Positions 60,601 to 64,000 of a stretch of 64,000 nucleotides of DNA are shown piece by piece (the stretch's first letter is position 1; every line of letters starts with the position of its first letter). Location of the stretch: NCBI GenBank assembly GCA_031213475.1, contig JARUPZ010000003.1, positions 13,521,580 to 13,585,579 of the forward strand, given 5' to 3'. The position numbers were made by a program, and so were the translations under genes. Under the pieces are notes generated by a model. The model made no database searches. It had not been told where the DNA came from and saw only the letters and a list, made by a program, of their open reading frames with translations. The DNA is from Nereocystis luetkeana (taxonomy: Eukaryota > Sar > Phaeophyceae > Laminariales > Laminariaceae).

Positions 60601-63416
60601 GGGAGTAAGTAGTACGTGGAACGCATAGTTTTCAGGGAAAATATTTATATGTAATCCCCGAAACAAAAAACACTGCTGTGTGCCGTCTTGGTCTGACTGA
60701 CTCGTCCCAAGGCAAAAAGGGGTTGTGCACTTTTTTGGCTCCTCGAGTGAAGGACTACAATATCGGTCAGTACGATGTTTCGAGTAGTGTTTTTGTCTGA
60801 CGACTGGCGACTGGAAGGGTTGGTCGGGCTGCGCAAGAAAGTTTATTCGAAGCCCTGTTTCGGGCGAGATAGATGTTGAGCTCCCCATGCGAGGAGCTCA
60901 GAAAATAAGCCACCACTCCTTTGAGGCAAATATGGCGTGTGCCGTCTCGATCTGACTGATAAATTAGTTTCCACCTTCCGAGGCACACTAGATAGCGCAA
61001 TGCCATGGTCTGCAGAAGGTATATATATACTAATTCGAGATACCTTATAATAGGTGACATGTCAAGCAAGGCAGAACGTGCGCTGTCAAGGGTGTAAGGC
61101 CGAGTGTTTCCCACACGAAAACCTAGCGGTATGGTGTCAGTCAAGGCTTTATTTTATCAAGGCAAAGTTGCTGTATATTGAGGGGTCAAAGTCCTGTCAC
61201 CTGACATCCTTGAACCACAGGTTAGGGGTATAGATTACCTGGACCATGCATGATCTGTCTGACGTGTGCAAGGATTACCCTGCGGGCTGGGTGGGTGTTC
61301 GATCGATCTGCTTGCCTCCGGTGGCCCAGTAGGCGCCACTTTCACAGTGCCTCCGCCCCCTGCCCTCACATCCAGCCCCCACCCCTCGCCGCTACCCCCC
61401 CCCCCGCTGTTCTCGCGTCGCTCTCCTCAGATGCCCCATTTTCTGTTTCAAGTGGGACTCGCGTTTTTGCGCCTGGGTGACAGCGCAACCGCCCTGACGA
61501 ACTTCTACCGATCCCGTGAGTCCATCGAGCTGCTCCCGTCGCAACTCGACCCCCCGTGCCGCAACGTGACACGCGAAGGAGAAGAAGGCTGCAGGCATCC
61601 ATTGCCCGACGTGCCCGAAGAGCAGTTCGAAGCGTCACTCCACTACCACATGTAAGTGATGTGGCTGTGCCCAAGCGGCATGCAAGTGGTGTGGCTCTGC
61701 CTGTACGGGGGGCTGTTCAGACGGTGCCTGGTGTACCATATAGGACACATTTTTAAGACTCGGGAAACACGATCCAGCCTGGATTTCTTATTTTCCTGTC
61801 AAATGCCAGCCTGAATTTCTTGTATCCCTGCCAGAGAGTCTCCGCCTGGACTTATTACTTTTTGCCAATCTCGGCTTAGATTGCTTATAGTGCTGTCAAT
61901 CTCAGTGCCGCATTCATCATGCTCCTGTATATCTTAGCCCGCATTTCTTCACTCCTCGCGTTTTTTTTCACAGCTGTCCTTCACGGTACGCACTGCAGTG
62001 ATACGGCTCGTGCTTGGTCGCTACCTACGTATACGCAGGGACCGGGCCGCCTCTCGATAGGGGCACGCTCATATAGTGTTATGTATGAGTACCCACCCCC
62101 CCCCCCCCCCCCCGCCCGCCCGCCCGCCCGCCCGCCGGCCCGGAAAGAAAAAAAAAACCCGACGTCGTGCCTCCGTCCCGGAATTGTAGGGATGCGAGAG
62201 TCTATGGTCATACGACTACGGCCATGCGTGACATGAGTACACCGGCCTCAAAAGGGATGCGTTGTCAATGGTGAAATAGCTAAGGCAAGCAACAAGTGAA
62301 TGCGCCCTCGCCCCCCCCCCCCCCCCCCCGCCCCCCCGCCGACGCTCGCTGCCCTTCCACCGTCCTCCTTTATTTAGCGGAGTGTGCCTAGCGAAATCAG
62401 GGGATCTGGTGAGGGCAGAAGACGAATTTTCTTCGGCTATCACTTGCCCGAATGGACAAGCAACAGGCGGGGTCCGTGCTGGCCCGTCTTGTTCTGACGA
62501 AGAATTGAGGGCCGCGTTTTACTGCGAGCGCGGGAAGGCCAGACAGCTGCTGAGAAACTTCAAGGGGGCCAGGTGAGCACACACCTGGTACATGGGGATA
62601 TATTTGATGTGTTGCGTGATTGCTGCAGACGGTCCTAGAGTGTACACTGGTATAATACAAGGCCAGCTTTAGGGGCGCCGACCTATACACTCTGTACGCG
62701 CACCGCCGTGCTTTCACGAACAAAACTCTGAATATATTATTTCAGGTTTTCTTCCAATTGATGTTTCTGGTCTACCCTCTACCACAAGTTATACTTAGCA
62801 CTTGTGTATAGCCTTCTACTGTACTTCGTACTATTTCACCGCAGAAATAAATCTACACCTACGTACCCTCCAAGTAGTTCTACAGCAAAACATGTGAGTG
62901 CAGTTAGTTACCCTCCTCTATCAGATGCACACAGGTGACGTTTACTCTAGTTCCCCCGAGCGCTGAAGTACATGTACCCCAGACAAACCCCCCTCCCGCC
63001 CGCCCGCCCGCCCCGCCCCGCCCAACCCACCCACCTGCCTGCTCACGCGCTTGCTCGCGTCTCTCGACGCAAACGCCAAAACAAAAACAAAAAACACCGT
63101 AACAACAAACAACAAAACGACGAAACACAGATCCGACTTCACGACCTGCCTGGGACGGCCACGTGCTTCTACTGGTGGCATCGATGCCAAGGAGAGTTCC
63201 CAGCACGACGCGCGCACGCTGTTCCGCAGAGGCTGGGCGAACAAGGCTCTAGGGAAGCTGGTCGAAGCCGCCGCCGATTTCGAGGCGGCCAGGCTGATGG
63301 AGCCTTCGCACCCGTCTCTCTCGGTGGACTACCGCAACATTTTCGAGATCGAGCTGGTCGTGGTCGACGACATTGAGTCCGTCACGCAATCGCCGGCGCT
63401 GTTTCACAATTGGTGA
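33663..63416 (+). CDS. Tetratricopeptide-repeat (TPR) protein, 17 exons, about 958 residues
   Basis: Exons: 33663-33785, 34732-34803, 39065-39150, 40454-40585, 41525-41633, 43464-43562, 44171-44307, 46031-46190, 49641-49697, 51750-51844, 55465-55750, 56286-56368, 58593-59126, 60217-60418, 61431-61651, 62378-62572, 63131-63416. The sum is 2877 nt, divisible by three. The product is almost all TPR: the first repeats run at exactly 34 residues (AYKRGLALCGEGSYDKALI..., FAARANCKQAMGEHMDAY..., FSCRGLCLLKLGKLEAALSD...), with Gly8, Gly15, Ala20 and Pro32 positions evident. TPR arrays form helical protein-binding scaffolds; the partner is unknown. No signal peptide or membrane helix is seen. Exon 13 inserts about 150 low-complexity Gly/Asp/Asn/Ser-rich residues. 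The last exon continues past the TPRs with an acidic tail (EIELVVVDDIES) and ends in TGA. An in-frame stop at 33621 supports the ATG at 33663. The 5' edge of exon 11 is the least certain boundary. A TTC6-like relationship is possible but unproven. Confidence 0.9.
34880..34985 (+). repeat. Family F repeat with poly-C core
   Basis: CCCAGCTCAACTCGCAGGAG GTTTTGCCCTCGTCGATCTT CTTCTGGACCAGCCGTGGTC then a C-rich tract. TPR intron 2. Confidence 0.75.
36128..36235 (-). mobile_element. Family A palindromic MITE, copy A10
   Basis: TTACGGGGGACCATAGTTAA and TTAACTATGGTCCCCCGTAA perfect arms, intact interior. TPR intron 2. Confidence 0.96.
36420..36527 (+). mobile_element. Family A palindromic MITE, copy A11
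   Basis: TTACGGGGGACCATAGTAAA left and TTAACTATGGTCCCCCGTAA right. About 185 bp after A10 and in the opposite orientation. Confidence 0.95.
36528..36689 (+). other. Coding-like fragment ending in TAG, unrecognised
   Basis: An open stretch immediately after A11 reading RFDTSEGLITFLPKVLQDPS followed by FLAPVLTNDLIFDLLKKTDW then LLHKSN and a stop. It has amphipathic-helix character and no low-complexity bias. In TPR intron 2. Could be the remnant of an unrelated gene or transposon; no family recognised. Confidence 0.25.
37201..37313 (+). ncRNA. tRNA-like sequence with Pol III A and B boxes (SINE head candidate)
   Basis: TAGCTCAGTAGG (37247-37258) matches the A-box consensus and GTTCGAACC (37294-37302) the B box, at tRNA spacing. 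The anticodon stem does not pair and no CCA or acceptor stem closes, so it is not a functional tRNA. The preceding AAGGACCACCCTAGGCTGGG and the tRNA-like part are repeated at 37451-37530, and a diverged relative lies at 61269-61350. Confidence 0.6.
37451..37530 (+). repeat. Second copy of the tRNA-like repeat, truncated
   Basis: AAGGATTACCCTGGGCTGGG TAATCGATCGATCTTTTACC CCTATAGCTCAGTAGATAAC ACCTTCACA, then diverges before the B box. Confidence 0.65.
37626..38339. mobile_element. ~710-bp TIR element flanked by TA
   Basis: Ends GGTCCGTTCCTAACGAAC and (reverse complement of the right end) GGGCCCATCCCTAACGAAC, each bordered by TA. Both subterminal regions carry ATCACGATTCGTGAC-type palindromes. 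The centre has a GC-rich palindromic stretch (GGCCGGGCCGGGCCGGCC). No transposase frame, so non-autonomous. TA target suggests Tc1/mariner-like mobilisation (inference). Confidence 0.75.
38497..38540. repeat. Short telomere-like patch
   Basis: GGGTTAGGATTAGGGTTAAG GCTAAGGATAGGGCTAGGGT, next to B8 in TPR intron 2. Confidence 0.7.
38544..38641. mobile_element. Family B palindromic MITE, copy B8
   Basis: TACCCTTTTAGGGAAAACTG, CGTTTTGGGGACGAATC ... CCCAAAACGAGGCTGCAGTC CTAAAAGGGTC. Confidence 0.9.
38685..38930 (+). repeat. Family C element, copy C6
   Basis: GCAGTAGATGATCTAGTTCG TCATCTGCC, GCAGGATCTGCCTGATAGGT, GGTCCCACCCGGCAGCATGA GCTA, CTTCCCAGAAATATTCAGAT. Confidence 0.82.
40870..41130 (-). 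repeat. Family C element, copy C7
   Basis: Reverse copy: GAACAAACGATCTAGATATT, TGCATGATCTGTTATATTTT, GGGTTGGACCTGTACTCTAC AGGTCCTG, TCTGTAGATGATCTATCTGA. Confidence 0.78.
41645..41850 (+). repeat. Family C element, copy C8, starting just after TPR exon 5
   Basis: CAGACAGATCATCTACAGAT, AGATCACCTAGATCATCTAG, GCAGGATCTGTTTGTATACC, TATCCAGATCATTAAGGCGG. Begins about 12 bp past the exon 5 donor. Confidence 0.8.
42413..42521 (+). mobile_element. Family A palindromic MITE, copy A12
   Basis: TATTACGGGGGACTATAGTA and TTACTATGGTCCCCCGTAAT arms. TPR intron 5. Confidence 0.94.
43027..43135 (-). mobile_element. Family A palindromic MITE, copy A13
   Basis: ATTACGGGGGGCCGTAGTTA and TTAACTATGGTCCCCCGTAA arms. 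TPR intron 5, opposite orientation to A12. Confidence 0.94.
43991..44088. mobile_element. Family B palindromic MITE, copy B9
   Basis: GAACCTTTTTAGAACCGCAG ... GACTGCAGTCCTAGAAGGGT TAA, about 80 bp upstream of TPR exon 7. Confidence 0.92.
44105..44172 (+). repeat. Duplicated acceptor region of TPR exon 7
   Basis: TGTGTGCATGCATGTATGCG AGCAAGGAATG is followed at once by TGTGTGCATGCATGTATGCG AGCAG and exon 7. The upstream copy has AGCAAG in place of AGCAG, giving a cryptic second acceptor. Confidence 0.88.
45160..45365 (-). repeat. Family D cassette, reverse copy with poly-G head
   Basis: GGGTACTCGATATCATGCAT GGCCGTAGTCGTATGGCCAT, GGTTTTCACCGACCAGACAG, CATTGCTTCCACCAAACGCG. TPR intron 7. Confidence 0.82.
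46600..46738. repeat. GGGTC fold-back repeat
   Basis: (GGGTC)n arm (TCGGGTCGGGTCGGGTCGGG) followed within about 15 bp by a (CCCGA)n arm, bordered by CGCGGGTCAGATC and GATCCGACCCGCGG. Long hairpin, G-quadruplex prone. Relatives at 57302-57432 and 63560-63830. Confidence 0.85.
47188..47222. mobile_element. Family B fragment, B12
   Basis: TTAACCCTTTTAGACC then GGACTGCACTCTCG: only a left-arm remnant. Confidence 0.6.
47375..47650. repeat. Family I dispersed repeat
   Basis: Shares TTGGTCGGGTTGCGCGAACA, TGAGATACTGAGCTCCCC, GAGGCTCAGAAAGTAAGGCG CCACC with 60650-60930 (TTGGTCGGGCTGCGCAAGAA, GAGATAGATGTTGAGCTCCC, GAGCTCAGAAAATAAGCCAC C). No coding capacity evident. Confidence 0.75.
47840..48085 (+). 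repeat. Family C element, copy C9
   Basis: GAGCAGGATCTGTACAATAC AGATCCAAACCCAGGAAACC, CTACGCGGTAACATGAGCTA, AAATCTCTAGATCATCGAGT, TGATCTGTCCCGAGG. Confidence 0.85.
49990..51020 (+). repeat. Array of family D/E poly-C cassettes
   Basis: D block at 49990-50270, E at 50278-50350, D again at 50540-50930 (with internal repeats of CATACGACTACGGCCATGCA followed by GAGTACACCCCCCC), E at 50935-51020. Flanking CTACGTATTGTAGTTGTAAC and CTACGTGTTGTAGTTGTAAC repeats (50403, 51069) show that a ~660-bp composite was duplicated. TPR intron 9. Confidence 0.85.
51306..51413 (+). mobile_element. Family A palindromic MITE, copy A14
   Basis: TTATCACGGGGAGCCACAGT and TTTACTATGGCCCCCCGTGA arms. TPR intron 9. Confidence 0.9.
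51987..52104 (+). mobile_element. Family A palindromic MITE, copy A15 with inserted TACCTGG
   Basis: Left arm reads CCATAGTTAATACCTGGTAG GACC; all intact relatives read CCATAGTTAATAGGACC. Net 7-bp gain at the TA. Right arm TATTAACTATGATCCCCCGT. TPR intron 10. Confidence 0.93.
52110..52270 (-). repeat. Family C element, copy C10, adjacent to A15
   Basis: AGCTCATGTTACCGGGTGGG ATCC, TGGAGCTGTACTATACAGAT CC, CTCACATTGGGCAGGTGAGG, AGATGATCTATCTGC. Confidence 0.8.
52393..52433. repeat. (GTCA)n microsatellite
   Basis: Ten perfect tetranucleotide units in TPR intron 10. Confidence 0.97.
54279..54370. repeat. Family H dispersed repeat
   Basis: GTTTCCTTTGTTTCCGGGGA TTCC and GAGTGATCAACGTTGAAGCT CATGCCGCAC match 8785-8890. 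Confidence 0.8.
54455..54617. mobile_element. Family B copy B10, expanded by an internal duplication
   Basis: Left arm CCCTTTTAGGGCTGCAGTCC CGTTACTGAG, right arm CAAGACGGGATTACAGTC. Between them AGATAGTAGCCTGTCCCC occurs twice around a (TA)n tract, lengthening the element to about 163 bp. Confidence 0.85.
54811..54910. mobile_element. Family B copy B11 (decayed)
   Basis: GAGCCCTTTTAGTGCTGCAC ... CCGCCCAAACGGGAGTCCGG TCCTAACGGG. Arms still pair in part. Confidence 0.75.
55260..55475 (+). repeat. Family D cassette ending at the proposed TPR exon 11 acceptor
   Basis: CAAGTCCGCCTCACAAGCGG TTCTTAGTAGGATGCAGC, TGTCTGCCTGCTCGGTGAAA ACCCGACG, GGCATTGTAGGGATGCGAGG, CATGCATGAAACCAAGTACA CCCTCC. The AAG|TACACC near its end would be the splice site. 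Confidence 0.85.
55751..55790. repeat. (GTAGG)n tract beginning at the exon 11 donor
   Basis: GTAGGGTAGGGTAGGGTAGG starts exactly at the donor GT after AAG at 55750; every unit repeats a GTAGG donor-like word. Confidence 0.9.
55990..56115. repeat. ~50-bp tandem repeat, three units
   Basis: ACCGTCCAAGATGAATCGGT CGGGACTACA and two variants (CCGCCCAAGATAAGTCGGCC, ACCACCAACGAATCGGTCGG). TPR intron 11. Confidence 0.85.
57302..57432. repeat. GGGTC/GACCC fold-back repeat
   Basis: GGTCGGGCCGGGTCGGTTAA ... GACCCGACCCGACCCGACCC. Same family as 46600-46738. TPR intron 12. Confidence 0.82.
59165..59420 (-). repeat. Family C element, copy C11
   Basis: CTCATGCTGCCGGGTTGGAG CTGTACAATCTGCATGGTCT AGC, CCTGGGTTAGATCTGTACAT, CGTAACGGCAGGTGAGAATC TAG. 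Confidence 0.83.
59720..59890 (+). repeat. Family C element, copy C12
   Basis: AGTACAGACCCAACCCAGGA AACCTG, CTCCCACCCGGTAACGTGAG CTAGCT, CCTGGAAATATCTAGACCAC CAAG. Confidence 0.83.
60040..60216 (+). repeat. Duplicated intron end before TPR exon 14
   Basis: Two ~85-bp units: TCTGCGAATATCAGGTTTGG ACGTCAGCGTCC ... AACGCAACACTTCC and TTCTGAAATATCAGCTTTCG ATATCAGCGTCC ... AATCAACACTTCC. The second unit leads into the exon 14 acceptor AAACAG. Confidence 0.8.
60650..60930. repeat. Family I dispersed repeat, second copy
   Basis: See 47375-47650. Aligned blocks include the GAGCTCCCC.. and GCTCAGAAA.TAAG..GCCACC words. TPR intron 14. Confidence 0.75.
61770..61950. repeat. Degenerate ~40-bp tandem repeat
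   Basis: Four or more units with CAGCCTGAATTTCTT / CCGCCTGGACTTATTACTT / CTCGGCTTAGATTGCTTAT / AGCCCGCATTTCTT. TPR intron 15. Confidence 0.7.
62085..62335 (+). repeat. Poly-C plus family D/E fragments
   Basis: C17 and (GCCC)n, D block 62165-62240 (GTCATACGACTACGGCCATG CGTGA), E block 62245-62330 (AAAAGGGATGCGTTGTCAAT GGTGAAATAGCTAAGGCAAG CAACAAGTGA). TPR intron 15. Confidence 0.8.
62995..63035. repeat. (CCCG)n microsatellite
   Basis: CCCGCCCGCCCGCCCGCCCC then GCCCCGCCC, in TPR intron 16 about 100 bp before exon 17. Confidence 0.9.
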
Positions 63417-64000
63417 TTTTTTTATTTTGGTGACACGGCAGTCAGTACGTTGTAGTAGTTGACACAGTCGAACCAGCAGAAGGCATCTCTAGTGGGGGGG
63501 TTGTGTGACGTGGCTGGTGATAACAATGAGCCGCCGGCTAGCTACTGGCAAGGCTATTCAAAGGTCGGATCGAATCCTCGCGGGAAAGGTCGGGTCGGGT
63601 CAAGCAAAAGGGTGGCTCGACCGGATCGGTAAGAGAGTGTTACAACCTCCGGACATGACCCGACCCGACCCATGAAACCTCGAAAACTTCCTTACCCAAC
63701 CCGTGGGTCGGGTCAGGCCATCGACCTGACCTGACCCTGACCGACCCGGCCCGTGAGACTTCGAAGACTTCCTGACACAACCCGCGGGTCGGCTCAGGTC
63801 ATGACCAGTCCGTGAATAGCCCTGGTTGCTGGTTGGCTTATTATTTATAGGTGCTACGGTTAGTTGTGTGTGGTAAAGTGCGGAGTTGCGTGTATTTCGT
63901 ACACAGTAACTGGCTTTCCCTTAATGAGGAGCTATCTACTGTATACGCAGTCTTCTTGAGGGGCCCCTTGAAGGGCTATCTACTGTGTGTGTCTTATTGG
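63417..64000. other. 3' flank of the TPR gene: no gene, fold-back repeat
   Basis: 63560-63830 is a long degenerate GGGTC/GACCC fold-back (GGTCGGGTCGGGTCAAGC, GACCCGACCCGACCC, GTGGGTCGGGTCAGG). 63920-64000 has a GCTATCTACTGT word repeated either side of a CTTGAGGGGCCCCTTGAAGG palindrome. No polyadenylation signal can be assigned with confidence. Confidence 0.65.

Overview
Nuclear DNA of a eukaryote with short exons, GT-AG introns of about 0.3-4.3 kb and a heavy load of short palindromic elements, poly-C tracts and microsatellites. The style (mitochondrial-type EF-Tu, a plant/stramenopile-type HIR band-7 protein, intron-dense genes, moderate GC) fits a photosynthetic stramenopile, most likely a brown alga. 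That assignment is inference; no rRNA or organelle marker is present to prove it.

Three protein genes can be assembled exon by exon from conserved sequence plus splice sites. (1) 1-5564, + strand: the C-terminal 166 codons of an elongation factor Tu (probably mitochondrial), five exons, 5' part outside the window. (2) 26729-17254, - strand: a complete nine-exon, 285-residue hypersensitive-induced-response (HIR) SPFH/band-7 protein. (3) 33663-63416, + strand: a 17-exon, about 958-residue tetratricopeptide-repeat (TPR) protein spread over 30 kb. In the HIR and TPR models every exon phase closes and the total is a multiple of three.

The rest is introns and intergenic DNA: 5.6-17.2 kb (repeats, no supported gene), 26.7-33.7 kb (HIR/TPR divergent intergenic region with a telomere-like minisatellite) and 63.4-64 kb. 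Repeats fall into recognisable families: A, a ~108-bp palindrome with GGGGGACCATAG ends (15 copies); B, a ~98-bp palindrome with CCCTTTTAG ends (12 copies or fragments); C, a GATC-rich ~240-bp element (13 listed copies); D/E, a poly-C-tailed cassette; and smaller families.

The most unusual observations are: a 9-bp palindrome-like word TACCTGGTA/TACCAGGTA, strongly over-represented and demonstrably inserted at TA dinucleotides inside two family-A copies (once, and twice in tandem), like the footprint of a TA-targeting transposon; and tandem re-duplication of exon ends together with their splice donors or stop codon, seen independently at three exons of EF-Tu and once in HIR, with similar duplications just outside TPR exons.
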